From assembly GCA_029717555.1 (NCBI GenBank), contig JAMDHS010000053.1, positions 62,001 to 126,000 of the forward strand: a stretch of DNA of 64,000 nucleotides. The letters are read 5' to 3'. Made by a program: the position numbers and the translations under genes. The notes under the pieces are model-generated. The model worked only from the letters and a program-made list of their open reading frames with translations, searched no databases and was not told where the DNA came from. How positions within the stretch are numbered: the stretch's first letter is position 1; each line of letters starts with the position of its first letter. Positions 32,395-44,431 of the stretch are shown one piece after another. Origin of the DNA: Peribolospora baueri (taxonomy: Eukaryota; Basidiomycota; Peribolosporomycetes; Peribolosporales; Peribolosporaceae).

Positions 32395-34712
32395 ATGGAT
32401 AACGAGGAGTGAGTTCCGCGAGCCAGCATACTTGGGACGGTTGACGCAGATGTCATCAGCTCACTCATGTCGTCACTTCCCCCTGCTCTTGGCATCTCCT
32501 CCGCTACCAGCTTGATCGATTACGAGGAGGAGCTCAACGTTCCCTCCGCCACCAATGGAGCTGCGGCTGCCGGCGCCACCACCGCCGACGTCGGTGACAA
32601 GGACAAGAAGGTCAGCATCATCATCCGTCATCCCGGCTGAGTCCCTAAGTTTCCGTCCCGATATCGTTTCTTCTACCGAACGACATGGTTGCCGTCTCGT
32701 TCACCGGATTGCGGTCGACGTGGGTGACGCCGGTCGAGCGACGGGCACGATCCATTGGAATCACGCTCGCTCGGGAACCAAGGTCGAGAACAACAGCGCG
32801 GCCGCCCGCTGTCGGCCACTCGCTCGTTCGGCTCGCGCCAGCGCGCGGAAACATGCTGTCTTCCTCCTGTCTTTGTCTATATGTCCCTGTCGCATACTCG
32901 ATTCGATTTTCGATTTTCGACGCCCACGACACGCTTCGGACCGATCTCTGAACTCTGCGCCTGCCTCTTTCCTCTTCTTCACGCCATTCACCTCCGTCCA
33001 TCGGCGCCACAGGGATCCTACGTCGGCATCCACTCCACTGGCTTCCGCGACTTCCTACTGAAGCCCGAGCTGCTCCGTGCGATCAGCGACCTCGGTTTCG
33101 AGCACCCTTCCGAAGGTGAGAGTGCGCAAATGACGCGTTCCCCCGCCCCCTTCCCTATGCTTCCCCTCCCCGATTGTTCGTCCCGACTGACTCTTGGCTG
33201 ACTCTTGGCTTTTTTCCCTTCTCGTCCAGTCCAACAAGAGTGCATTCCCCAATCGATCCTCGGTATGGACGTCCTTTGCCAGGCCAAGTCCGGAATGGGC
33301 AAGACGGCGGTCTTCGTTCTCGCCACGCTGCAGCAGATCGAGCCTGTCAACGGTGAAGTCGCCGTCATCGTCCTCTGTCACACGCGCGAGCTGGCGTACC
33401 AGATCAGGAACGAGTACGCTCGGTTCTCCAAGTACATGCCAGACGTGCGCACCAGCGTCTTCTACGGTGGCACCCCTCCGAAGGCCGACCAGGACCTGCT
33501 GAAGGACAAGGAAAAGTGTCCGCACATCGTCGTCGGTACCCCCGGTCGGCTCAACGCCCTGGTCAGGGACAAGAGCTTGAAGGCGAACACCGTCAAGCAC
33601 TTCATTCTCGACGAGTGTGACAAGATGCTGGAGCAAGTCGGTGAGTCGGGCGTGTCACGCGGGTTTTGCGTCCTATTCAGCGCGCGCTCATTCCTTCCCT
33701 TTATTTTCAACTAGAAATGCGCCGTGACGTGCAGGAGATCTTCCGTTCGACGCCTCATCACAAGCAGGTCATGATGTTCTCGGCCACCTTGAGCAAGGAG
33801 ATCAGGCCGACGTGCAAGAAGTTCATGCAGAACGTGCGTTTTTGTCTCGTTCCACTTGACGGGACCGATTCAAATCTGATCGATTGTTCTTCCTTATTCC
33901 CACAGCCTCTGGAGATCTACGTTGACGACGAGACCAAGCTCACTCTGCACGGTCTCCAACAGCACTACGTCCAGATGGAAGAGGCGCAGAAGAACCGGAA
34001 GCTTAACGACCTTCTCGACCAGCTCGAATTCAACCAGGTGCGTTAGCACACTCATCGAGATACCGAGACCTCACGGATGTTGGCACGCTAATTGCCACCA
34101 TTTTCCTGCTGCAGGTCGTGATCTTCGTAAAGTCGATCAGCCGCGCCAACCAGCTCGACAAGCTGCTTCGCGAATGTGCTTTCCCTTCCATTTGCATCCA
34201 CGCTGGTTTGCCCCAGGAGGAGCGAATCAAGCGCTACCAGCAGTTCAAGCAGTTCGAGAAGAGAATTCTGGTCGCCACCGACATCTTCGGCCGAGGTGAG
34301 TTGGGACCCGGTTCGTCCTTGCGTCTCCCGACGGCTCGCCTGACCGATCCCAATGGTGCGCCTCCGCTTGGCAGGTATCGACGTGGAGCGCGTGAACTGC
34401 GTGTTCAACTACGACTTCCCCGCCGACGCGGACGCCTACCTCCACCGAGTCGGCCGTGCTGGCCGTTTCGGCACCAAGGGTCTGGCCATCAGTTTTGTCA
34501 CGGGCGAGGCGGACTCGCAGGTGCTGGATCAGATCCAGCAGCGCTTCGAGGTCAAGATCACCACCCTGCCCGACTCCATCGATCCCTCCACGTACAGTGC
34601 GTCGCGGCTCCCGCATTTTCCGTTGTTTATTCGCACCTTAACGTTTGCTCGCGTCGCTGACATCCGCCTGGCGCGTCTCTCCGTATTTCCTCGTTCACCA
34701 GTGACCACCTAA
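32395..34712 (+). CDS. SUB2: DEAD-box ATP-dependent RNA helicase SUB2/UAP56
   Basis: Nine exons, 32395-32408, 32511-32610, 33013-33115, 33230-33640, 33715-33833, 33906-34037, 34115-34295, 34375-34596 and 34702-34712, give 430 residues. SUB2 remodels the spliceosome and couples splicing to mRNA export in TREX. All motifs are intact: [16 protein letters not shown], Walker A AKSGMGKT (91-98), DECD (200-203), SAT, the FVKS of motif IV, and [10 protein letters not shown]. The DECD, not DEAD, box is typical of SUB2. The first exon has only 14 coding bases and the last only 11 (finishing MTT), so simple ORF scans miss both ends. The third intron holds a 12-nt tandem duplication. Confidence 0.97.
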
Positions 34713-35229
34713 AAACGCTCGCCTCGAGTGCCGTCCTTGTCTCCTTTTCCCTCTGCGTTTTGTGCTCCGTTTGTTGTATCTACATAAGGTAACCCCATCT
34801 TTGCCGAATGATCCTTGACATCTCAGCCGACGTCTGGTCTCGTTTCGCTTCGTTTCAAGGGAGGGCCGTCAGCGCTGAGGTCCATCCAGTCGTGCCAGTC
34901 CGGTGATCGGCGTGTTGGCTTCATCGCCACGCGCCCAGGTGGAGGTTGAAAGGCGGTCGGAGATGGTCGGCTCTAAGCGCCGGGCCGGTTCGCGAGGAAT
35001 TTTTTGCGCCCTTCCGGTTTCGCCCTCGAAGAGCGCCGAGGCGGAAGCCGGGCGATGTCGAGAAGAGAGCCGTCGCCATCATCACCACGACGTCGACCAC
35101 CATCATCGCCATCGTCTTCCTCTCCCTGTAGACCTTTTCGGCCTCCCTTTGCTTTCCCTCCTCCCTCTTCATCCTCTTCTCACCAACCCGCCCTCCCCCT
35201 CCACCGCATCTAACGCCCACACGCCCGCC
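34713..35229. other. Intergenic region SUB2 to phosphate carrier
   Basis: About 515 bases. The first part is SUB2 3' flank; the last 120 bases before the ATG at 35230 are C/T-rich (35100-35215), a leader type common before highly expressed fungal genes. An in-frame open stretch upstream of the carrier ATG has no similarity to the family. Confidence 0.5.
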
Positions 35230-36805
35230 ATGTTCCGCTCCGGAGTCTTCGCTCACCTCAACGGCGTCAACGCCTTCCCCATCCACGCCGTCGCCGAGAA
35301 GGGCGAGCAGGTCAAGGACACCGTCGTCGACGCCGCCAAGGCCGTCAAGGCCGAGGTCACCGAGAAGCAGCCCCAGGGCATTGACCTCTACGCCAGGTTC
35401 GCTCTCGCCGGTGCCATCGGCGTGAGTAGACGCGCCGCGCCGCGCCAGAAGACCATCTTCTCGCATTCGCCACGATCCCGTCGACTCGCCACTGACGACG
35501 AGCGACAAAGTCGGTCATTGGCCTGGATGCGAACCCGTGCTCGTGCGCTGACATCCATCCTCTCTTTCCATCCCTCCGTTTCGTCTAGTGCGCCGTCACC
35601 CACGGCGCTCTCACCCCCGTCGACGTCGTCAAGACGCGCATCCAGCTCGAGCCGGAGGTGTACAACAAGGGCATGATCGGCGGTTTCCGCCAGGTGGTCC
35701 AGAACGAGGGCGCTGGCGCCCTCCTCACCGGTCTTGGTCCCACCGCCGCCGGTTACTTCCTCCAGGGCGCGCTCAAGTTCGGCGGTTACGAGTTCTGGAA
35801 GAAGACCTTCATCGACATCGTCGGCGTCGAGAAGGCGCGTGAGAACCGCGGCGCGATCTACCTCGTCTCTTCCGGTATCGCCGAGTTCTTCGCCGACATC
35901 GCCCTCTGCCCGCTCGAGGCTACCCGTATCCGTCTCGTCTCTCAGCCCTCTTTCGCCAACGGTCTCCTTGGCGGTTTCGCTCGCATCGCTCGCGAGGAGG
36001 GTCTCATGGGCTTCTACTCCGGGTGAGTTTTGTTGGCCAGAACCTCACAGTTTTCTCGCCTCTAGGTACGAGCGATCTCGAGCTTACCACCCGCCGTTTC
36101 TCTCTCTTGTTCAGCTTCGGTCCCATCCTCTTCAAGCAGGTCCCCTACACGTGCGCCAAGTTCGCCGTTTTCGAGATTGTCTTCGAGAAGCTCGTCGCGG
36201 CCACGGGCAAGCCCAAGGACCAGCTCTCTCCCGGAACCATCACCACGCTCAACCTCGGTGGTGGTGTCATCGCCGGTTTCGCCGCCGCTTTCATCTCCCA
36301 ACCCGCTGACACGCTCCTCTCCAAGATCAACAAGGAGAAGGCCCTTCCTGGCGAGTCCCTCACCGGCAGGCTCATCAAGATCAGCAAGAACCTTGGCCTT
36401 AAGGGTGAGTATGGGGAACCTCTTGATCGAGAGCGCATGATCAGGAGCACGTAGCTGAGGTCCTTCGTTCTCTTCTTTCTTTCAGGTCTCTTCTCCGGTA
36501 TGGGTGCCAGGTTCGTCATGATCGGTACCCTTACCGCCGGTCAGGTGAGTCTTTCCAAACAAGCGAACGGAATGGGCGAGCTCCATCCATTCTGATGCTG
36601 AACGGCTACTTACTCGACATCGGTCCTTTCGACGTGTTTCTCTAGTTCGCTATCTACGGTGACATCAAGCGCGCCCTCGGTGCCACCCAGGGTATCGACA
36701 TTGTGAGTGTTGATTGTCTTGCGACCGCTTTCGTGCATGAGCATGCCGCTTGTCCATTACCACTAACGTCGCTGCTTTTCCTTATACGTCCACCAGGCGA
36801 AGTAA
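35230..36805 (+). CDS. MIR1: Mitochondrial phosphate carrier
   Basis: Six exons, 35230-35421, 35589-36022, 36115-36404, 36486-36544, 36646-36702 and 36797-36805, give 346 residues. It imports phosphate into the mitochondrial matrix for ATP synthesis. Three carrier repeats are visible by their signatures: [10 protein letters not shown] (from residue 74), PLEATRIR and PADTLLSKI. The segment [11 protein letters not shown] separates this family from other carriers. The last exon codes only A, K and stop. The N-terminal 60 residues are a polar presequence-like extension. Codon use is strongly C-biased, which fits high expression. The choice between MIR1 and PIC2 type is made on overall similarity and is less certain than the family. 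Confidence 0.93.
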
Positions 36806-37830
36806 AAAGGGACACCAGATCGCTTGGATCTCGATCGACAGACAGAGACCTAACCTACCTGCATACATAGACCTGTCCCCTTTTTTGTTTTTCTTCCCCA
36901 CTTGTTCTCTTTTTCATCTCTTTCCGCCGGTTCTGCAATACAATCTCGCCTTCATACCTGGAAGGATGGGAGCGGTTGGAGGCTGATGTGTCGCGTCTTT
37001 GCGTGTCTGTCTGTCTGTCGTGCGAAACTTCCCGGTGGTCGTTGGTTGGTCTGGTCGACGCTACGTGAGCAGTGGGAGTGCAGAAGGATGCGGTAAAGCT
37101 CCGTGATGCCCTCCTGTCGCCCTCACCTTTCTACCCTCCCTTCCTCCGTGTTCGCCAAGTGGACGCCAGATCTGGAATAGCATGTTGTCAGAGATGCCGC
37201 ACCTTTGGGTCTTCCCACGTCTCTCTTTTAAGCTAGATTCCTTCCTCTGGTCAGGCTTGCTTGCACACGTCGACATCGTTTGCATCCACGACGATTGTAC
37301 ACACAGGACATGCATGTACCGTGTTGAAATGTCGTCTGGGAAGAATGAATGGCGGTCCGTCGTCGGTCAGCCCGCGCGCCGCTAATCCACTTCTCGCCTT
37401 CGTTCCGACCCCATCTTTTGTTCGTCTCGCCTCCGTTCCTTCGTGAACGCTGGTTCCGAACAAAGACTAAAGATTAGACGCGATTAATACAAGTAGCTCG
37501 CTCGCTCGCTCTATCGCGATGTGTGGCACGTCACGCCGGAGACGAGTAGACCTTCGTGGTCTGCCTACTTTTTCTTTTTCTTCCTAGGCGCTTTGCTTAG
37601 CTTACGAATCGGGTTACAAGTGACAAGGGGTCCCTGAGACGTGACGCGTGTTAAAATGACTCGGAAGGCAAGAGGGAGCGGGCGGAGCTCGCTCGCAAAA
37701 GGGCGCAACGAGACGAACGGGCGGAGCGCTCGACCGAATCCCAAGTTGTTTCACGCTGAGGGGATCTCCCACCGACCGATTAGGGCACTGCGGTTGACCG
37801 TAGAAGGACACGATAGAAACCAACCAGAGA
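36806..37830. other. Long convergent intergenic region
   Basis: About 1 kb between the phosphate carrier and the ornithine carbamoyltransferase gene, both ending here. It has short repeats only (GTCT units near 37007, GCTC units at 37498-37512). The right part may hold a small last exon of the carbamoyltransferase gene (see that entry). No other coding or RNA gene seen. Confidence 0.4.
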
Positions 37831-39307
37831 TCAGCCGCTCTGGCTCTTATCGAAGCGCAAAATCGATCGATGTAGGACGGATACGCACTCGAAAATCGCA
37901 GCGATCGTCCACTTGCGGTTCTCCGCCTCGGGGAAGACGAGCGAACGTTTTTCGTTGTAGAACGTCTGAGGTCGAGGAGAAGGATGAGGGAGGGGTGCAT
38001 AAATGAGGACAGAGGGTTTCGTCGGTCGATCTTCTTGAACCCTATGGTTAGACTCACCGCATCGTCCACCTCTTCGGCCTTGCGAGGCAAGCAGTGCATG
38101 AACTTCCAGTCTGGCTTCGCGCCGCCCTCGCGGCACAATTCTTCTGTCACCTGGAAGCCGGCAAAATCACGCAGGCGCTGCGCCTTTTGCGCTTCATCGC
38201 CCATGGACACCCTGCGAGCAGACAGGGAAGAGGTAGGTGGAAGCAAAGGAATGGACGAGGATGAGGGGATACAAGCGGACGAGGACCATGTTCGTTGTTC
38301 AGTCGGGACGAGACTCACCAGGTGTCCGTCACGACCACGTCCGCGTCCTTGACAGCCTCTCGCGGGTCGTTGGACCACTCCACTTGACCGGCTCCGCTGC
38401 CGCCCTCCATCCGGAGACCCTCCTCCATGCGCTGCCACACGATCTCGTCACGAGAGTAGCCCTTGGGCGTGGCGACGGAGAGGTCAATGCCAAGGCGAGG
38501 ATAGGCGACGAGCATGTCGTTGAGAATATTGTTACTGTCCCCCACCCAAGCCACTCTAAGGTTCGCGAGCGAGGACAGCGAGAATGGCGAAGAGGGGGCA
38601 GCGACGGACGAGGGAGCGTCGTACAACGGCCCGGTGCTATCGCCTGCGCGCTGCTGACTAGACCTGCCGAACGTCTCGACGAGAGTGAGCAGGTCGGCCA
38701 AGATCTGGGTCGGGTGGTACCTGTCGCTCAGCGCGTTCACGACGGGGACGCCAGCCTCACAAGCGAGCGTCTCCACCTCCGCGTGCTTGTTCACGCGCGC
38801 CATGATGCCGTCGACCATGCTCCCGATGACTCGCGCAGAGTCGTACAAGCTCTCGTTCACGCCTAGCTGAATGTCTTCCTTTCCGAGGAACATGGGCGTA
38901 CCGCCGAGAAGGGCGATGCTCGTCTCCGAAGCGACGCGCGTGCGGGTGGAGCGCTTGGTGAAGATCATAGCTACGGACTTGCTCGTCAGCGTTTGCTCGA
39001 GCAAGCGGTCCCCGCCATGCTTGGGCTGCACGCGAGACGAGGCGGGCAAGGCAAGGGAGGCGGACTTGACCTTTTGCTTCATCTCGCCTGCGCGAGTGAT
39101 GAGGGTTTGAATCTGGGGCACCGTGAGGTCGGCGAGCGTGAGCAAGGACGGGGGTTTCCGGTCTGCCGTAGCGGGGCGGGAAGAAGAGAAGAAGCGCTCC
39201 GTTGCGGCCGCAGAAAGCAAGAGAAGGGCTGGCGAGCTGGCCGTCGTTGGCGACCCGGAGCGGGCCATGGCCCGAAGCGCGGAGCGGGACGCGGGGCAGA
39301 GGAGCAT
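37831..39307 (-). CDS. ARG3: Ornithine carbamoyltransferase, mitochondrial-type leader
   Basis: Exons on the minus strand: 38319-39307, 38058-38211 and a third starting at 37965. The enzyme makes citrulline from ornithine and carbamoyl phosphate in arginine synthesis. Motifs: STRTR (120-124, carbamoyl phosphate site), HPTQ (198-201) and HCLPRK with its catalytic cysteine; [14 protein letters not shown] lies near the end. The first 45 residues look like a mitochondrial leader. The 3' end is uncertain. Reading straight on stops at 37831 (425 residues). A GTGCGT donor at 37888 could instead splice to an acceptor at 37634 and stop at 37597 (418 residues); both keep frame. A 30-residue insertion (about 210-240) between HPTQ and VAWVGDSNN is serine-rich. 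Confidence 0.92.
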
Positions 39308-39601
39308 GATGATCCGAACGGAGGGGAGGATGAAGGTGGTGAAGACAGAAAGAAGAGGTTGAAGAGGTCGCAATATGACTTGGCAACGATTGCGAAACTG
39401 ATCTCGATCACGCTGCGGCGACTCTCCGCGAGCTCTACCTTCGAGGACGAGATGGAATGGACACGGCGGACCAAACGAGGACGGACGGTTACCGCAACGA
39501 CTCGTCGGTGAGACAGGCAGCAGCAGACAGGAAAACAGACAGGCAGTAAACAGGCGGAAAGGTGCGTAGAGCGCACAGAGAAGCGTCGCCTACGGCCAGC
39601 C

Positions 39602-40310
39602 ATGGCGCGAAAGAAGAAAGCGCCTCCGTCCGAGTACACCTACATCAAGCTTCGGATGTGAGTCGGTGGGTCGTCGACCTCTGCCTTTCTTTCGTAGCGC
39701 CCTTCTCACGACGACTCTGACCTATCTTGCCCCGCTCACGATAAACCCGCAGAGCACCCTCTATCTCCACCTCCACCGCCCGCCCGTCCGTCATCTACCC
39801 AAACCCGCTCTCACTCCGCTCCCTTCTCGAGCGCGCGCTGCATGATGTGTACGGCGTCGTCGGAGGGGCGATCAACGTGGAGGTGCTCTGGCTTCAGGAA
39901 GAAGAGGATGAAGAAAGGGAAGCGGGTGGGAAGAGAGGGAAGGAGGCTGTGGTTTGTGTCGCATCCGGGTGAGCACCGCGGCACGGTAGTTTTGTCTTCC
40001 TTCTCTCCTTCCTGCCCATCAGCCGTGCTTAGCACGTGCACTCCGACGACTCCATCCTCGCTCACGAAACGCCCGCCCATCAAATGTCCTTATCAACCCC
40101 TCCCCTCTTTCCGCTCTTCTCGTACGCAACAGCTATGCAGACCGACTCCTCTCCTCCATAGCAGCCGCCTCTCTCTCCCTCGTCCGGCACGAAGACCACT
40201 CCTTCCGGCTGGAGATCGTGGACGTCTCCTCAGTCCTTCAGCACGTCTTACCCGCTCAGCAGCCTTCCAATGGAGCGCAAGGTGGCGGCGGTGGCGGCGG
40301 CACTGAGTGA
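39602..40310 (+). CDS. POP8: RNase P/MRP subunit, POP8-like
   Basis: Three exons, 39602-39657, 39753-39968 and 40133-40310, give 149 residues. The start (EYTYIKLRI) matches the first strand of yeast Pop8 (EWQYFKLS). LRSLLERALHDVYGVVGGAI and EAVVCVASGYADRLLSSIAA follow the order helix, strand, strand, helix of the Rpp14/Pop5-like fold. Pop8 works with Pop5 in the protein part of nuclear RNase P and RNase MRP, which trim tRNA and rRNA precursors. The C-terminus is a glycine run. Similarity is weak and based on pattern and length rather than long identity, so the symbol is tentative. It is divergent from the carbamoyltransferase gene with 294 bases between the starts. Confidence 0.62.
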
Positions 40311-40886
40311 ATCGTGACGGACACATTTACCAGATGGACAGCCACGGCGGCCCCGGTCGGTCAATTGGCGAGGACAGGACCGAGTGGCCAGTTCTCCTCA
40401 CCTCCAGCCCACTCCTTGTCTCAACTCGAACGCTGGCGCGTATAATTGCTCTCTGTACACACAGGACTATGAACATTCCCGGTGCCTTCGCTTCCCTCCT
40501 TCGGAAGTGAAGCTCGTCGGACGGACCAACGATCGGAGACGTCTTGGAGACGTGGCGACAGTATAGGATTCCCGGGAATAAGGGCGGCAGAGGACTCGCC
40601 CGTAAGCGAGTGGGATACGCGACGAGTGGCCACGAGAGAGGGGTGAGCAAATAGAGGGAGCAAGGAAGGAACGGACAAGCAGATGGGCGAGCGGGCAAGC
40701 AAACAGGCAGGTAAAGGGCCGGCAAAGGGGCCGGGACGAAGAAGAACGAATACGGTCGCCAAAGTGTATATAACCACGATCAGGCGCGGGTCCAGGTATA
40801 TGGGGCCGGCCTACCGGCCGTCAGACAGGGTGACGTACGATGGTAAGTCCCCCGTCCTACAAAGGCGGCGGAGACGGGCGACGAAT
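40311..40886. other. Convergent intergenic region POP8/steryl ester hydrolase
   Basis: About 575 bases of 3' flanks with GGCAA/AGGCA-type short repeats near 40680-40730. No ORF with a recognisable domain. Confidence 0.4.
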
Positions 40887-43733
40887 TTAGCGGTCCCGTG
40901 TCGTCTATGCGAAGCAAGTGAAGATGAAGGACCAGTCGGAGAGACGCAAATGAGTGGTCAATTCATCGACTCGATAGGAGCGAGCAAACACATTGGGCCA
41001 GAGGCGCTTGAGCTTCTCACCTCGATGGTATCCTTGATTCCGGGGCTGAAAAAAAAAAGGAAAGACCGGACGTCGATCCAGGCGATGAGTCCGCACACGT
41101 CAGTCATGAAGCGACGAACCCAGACGCAGATGACCAAAGATAAATACTAGGAGTGAATGATGTCAGGCGCTCACAATACGGTTTTATGGCAGTCGACGCC
41201 CCAGATCATGTCCATATGCTGTGGTGGGGTTCACTCGAAACCAATGTCAACGACGGTGGGAACCGCGCAGGGTTGAGCAAGAGACTTGATACATACCTCA
41301 TAGCCTTCCAGTTCCACGGCGTGCACCATGCTGTGTTGCCCGGAATGATACAGAGGCGGAACGGTGAGCGAAGAGGACATATGAAAGAGAACAACACAGC
41401 CAACGGTGGTGCGCCACTCACCGGACGTTCGTCTCCCTCCGCTCGATGCGCTGGACGAGCGGCTTGCCGAGGACGAGATCTGTCGGCGAGGACACGAAGG
41501 CTATGGGTTAGGGAGACCTCATGGGAGCCGGAAGGTAGAGATCGATGCGTGTCACTCCTGCATTGGCATCGTACGCACAGTCCGTGGAGCCGTAGTAAAC
41601 GCTCAGAGGCGGGAAGCTGGAGGGGAACCATGGCTCATTGATGCGGGGATCTGCACGAGCGAGAGTCGATGTGGGGGGCGGGGGGGGAGATAAAGAGCGC
41701 TGGTCAGGTTCCGAACGGAGTCGTACCGACGACCTTGAAACCACACGCGACGGGACGAAGGATCCGGGATAACCCACCGAAAATGCAACCTCGGTGGGAG
41801 AAGCCGGACATGTACCAGTAGAGAAGCTCGCTCGAGGTGGCCATGGGCAACGTGCGGAAGAACTTTGGTTTCTGACGTGAGGTAAAGTTGGCGTCGTGGA
41901 AGCCGAAACTGTGCGGAGAGTGGGAGGGAAGGGAATGCCTGAACGTCAATCGTGCCTCCCAGGAAAAGGGTTCTTTCGAAGCAGGGAGGAAGAGCAAAGC
42001 GTTGAGGCGCAACTCACAGGAACGCAAAAGTGACGTAGCCAATATGACCGAAGAGGAAGGCGGGCAGCATCTTCTGTGCCAGCGTGATCCAAGGCATGAA
42101 GGAGCGTACTGCATATGACCAAAACGGAGAAGACACGTCGACGATCACGGCACGGTCGTCAGCGCCGGCGACCAAAGTTATCTCTGAAAGGCAGTGCGCC
42201 GAACCAAAGTGAGGATGAATGGACTGACCTCCGAAAGCAGACGCCCACCACCTGCGACCGCGGAGCTGACGCATGACCGAGAAAGGGAACTTGCGCAGCA
42301 CGGGGCCAGCGTACACGGCCGGACCGAGAGCGACGAAACAAGAGAGCTTGCGACCGAGGTGAGGGATCATGCCTTTGGAGAGGGCGAGGAACACTATTGG
42401 ACGAGCCGAGAATGGAAAGGGATCGAAGGATTGTAAGACGTCCAGTCATTCTACAAAAGCCCTGTGACAGAAGAGGTTGAGAGAACTCACTGCTACCGCA
42501 ACCCTGACTGTGGCCGACATAGGCGAGCTTGGGCTGGGAAGTCTGATTGAGGACATAGTTGACGACGTGCTCAAGATCCAACGCAATCTCCTTGAGACCC
42601 CATGCCCAGAATCGGGGGTCATTCCTGGAGAAGGTCTTGTGTCCGGCACCGAAGTTGGCTCGGATATTGGAGAGCCAGACGTCGTAGCCTTGATCGACGA
42701 GCCAGAAGGCGAGCGAACGCTCTTCGTTGACAACCCAGTTGGCCGAGTTGCACAGGATGCCGTGCTGGATGAGCACCGGGTAGCCCTGCGGCTTGTCCGG
42801 GCGGCGCTTGCGGTCGGTGATGTGGTGAAGCTTGAGGATCCAGCCGTCCGGCGTGACCACGTCATGCGTCTCGCACTCGTAGCCCCAGAATTCGGCGTAG
42901 TACTCCACCCTACCGGAGTATCTCTCTCCCGTGATGCGATGCTCCCACTCCCGCTCGATGCTCGCCCGCTTCGGGCTCTTCTTGAACGGGTTGAGGTAAC
43001 GCGCGTAGGCAGCGATGATGATCGTGTTGAGGGCGATGAGACCGAAGATGTGTGAGAAGAGCTGACGGATCTCGACGCGGATGCGATTGAAGAAGCCAAA
43101 GTGACCGTAATTCTTCACTTCGTGCGGGAACCAGACGCCTTCGAGAGGGCCTTCTTCCTCGACGCCTTCGAAGGTGGGGTCGAAGTAAGGCTCGTTGCCG
43201 TTGCCTCCGCTGTGAGCCGAGCCGGGACGCCAGGGATGGCGCGTTGTGAGCACAAGCCAAGGAAAGAAATGCAAACAAACAAAAGCCTCTAACGGAACTC
43301 ACTCTTGCGGCGCCACATGGTCCTGGCCGACCGTTGGGACGTACTCCACACCCTCCTCGTCCTTGCCCGCCGCAGCTGGGCCAGCGACGTCCTCGAGCGG
43401 ATGCTGGGGCTCGTACGCGCCAGAGTGCACGGGGGCTCTCCCTCTGGGCTGATTGCTGTATTCGATGTAGCCATCTTCTGCAGCCGGTCCGCTGCCGGCG
43501 TTGGCGGTGCGCTGGGCCAGCGACTTGGGGCCGGCGGTGACGGTGGCACGAGGGGCAGCGGCAGCGGCCGGGTCATGGTCAACAAAAGGATCGGCGTCAG
43601 CGCTGACGGCGGTGAGCTGAGGTTCAACCTTTTGATGGCGAGGGCTCTTCTTGGGTTCGCCGTGGCTGTAGTCAATGTATCCCTGGGAGTCTGCGCCGAC
43701 GCCGGAGCTGGACAGATCCTTGGAGCTGGCCAT
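40887..43733 (-). CDS. Steryl ester hydrolase / triacylglycerol lipase-type alpha/beta hydrolase (TGL1/YEH family)
   Basis: Eleven exons on the minus strand, 43303-43733, 42491-43209, 42229-42393, 42018-42108, 41727-41908, 41579-41650, 41422-41479, 41296-41329, 41175-41218, 41021-41045 and 40887-40904, give 612 residues. It should release sterols and fatty acids from steryl esters at lipid droplets or the ER. An N-terminal polar domain is followed by a membrane helix FGLIALNTIIIAAYARYL. Then come YECETHDVVTPDGWIL, the entry strand of acid-lipase-type enzymes, and the catalytic triad GHSQG (S378), YYGSTDY (D553) and YEHMD (H585). The aspartate and histidine lie in 72- and 44-nt exons and the last two exons are 25 and 18 nt. 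The substrate may be triacylglycerol instead. Confidence 0.9.
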
Positions 43734-44431
43734 GGGGTTGGAGTGGTTGAGAAGGAGAGTTGTGTTAAAGGGAGTGTGGTGTCAACGGGGCATGTGTGGA
43801 ACGGGGAGGGGGAAGAGGGGGATAGTGAGGGAGAGGGGGATGGTGAGGGAGAGGGGGATGAGGAGGACGATGAGGATGATTGACGAGCACGTCGGAGAGT
43901 GCGGGGGTGAAAGAGGTGGAGAAAGCGGACGCATTGCTGCGGCGTCGGTCGTCCACCTGGCCCACGAAGAACCTTCTCAGCATCAAACAGAAATCACGCG
44001 CGATTGGAGACAGCTTGCGAAGCAGAGTGTCGACAGATAGATAGGTCCGGTTGACGTATCACCGGTCGCATCTCGGCTCAAAGCCAGACGACCCGCCTTC
44101 CATGCACATTGCATCCGTCCATCTCTATCGCCTCGCATCGTGCTGCCCTCGGCACGCTCCTTTTCGGTCACGTCAAGGTGGAAACAAGGTATTCTTCCAC
44201 TAGGGGTCTCCGTCCGAACATGAGATAGAAACGCCGGCTACGGAGAAACGGGCGAGGCGGAGCGGAACGGCCATCCCCCGGCGACGACCCTTCGTCCGTT
44301 CCAGCGGCAGGATCGGACACGGGGCATGTAAAAATAGCAAGAAGAGCAGAACCAAAGCAAGTGGGCGAAGGATATTGAAGCCGAAGTGAAGCGCAAGTGT
44401 CCTTCCTCGTTTTCCATCCGGTTGAAGCCGT
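43734..44431. other. Intergenic region PLD to steryl ester hydrolase
   Basis: About 700 bases between two minus-strand genes, holding the hydrolase promoter. It starts with a purine-rich block annotated separately. The rest shows no ORF with a known domain and no RNA gene. Confidence 0.4.
43815..43880. repeat. G/A-rich 18-nt tandem repeat in the hydrolase promoter
   Basis: An 18-nt unit (GGGGATRGTGAGGGAGAG) occurs twice and then decays into GATGAGGAGGA. The plus strand is almost pure purine, so on the gene's strand this is a C/T-rich tract 80-150 bases upstream of the ATG at 43733. It could form a triplex or act as a promoter element; neither is shown. Confidence 0.7.

Noticed and set aside
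33187-33210. Exact 12-nt duplication (CTGACTCTTGGC twice) in a SUB2 intron
   Set aside because: Too short and intronic to mean more than replication slippage near the branch region.
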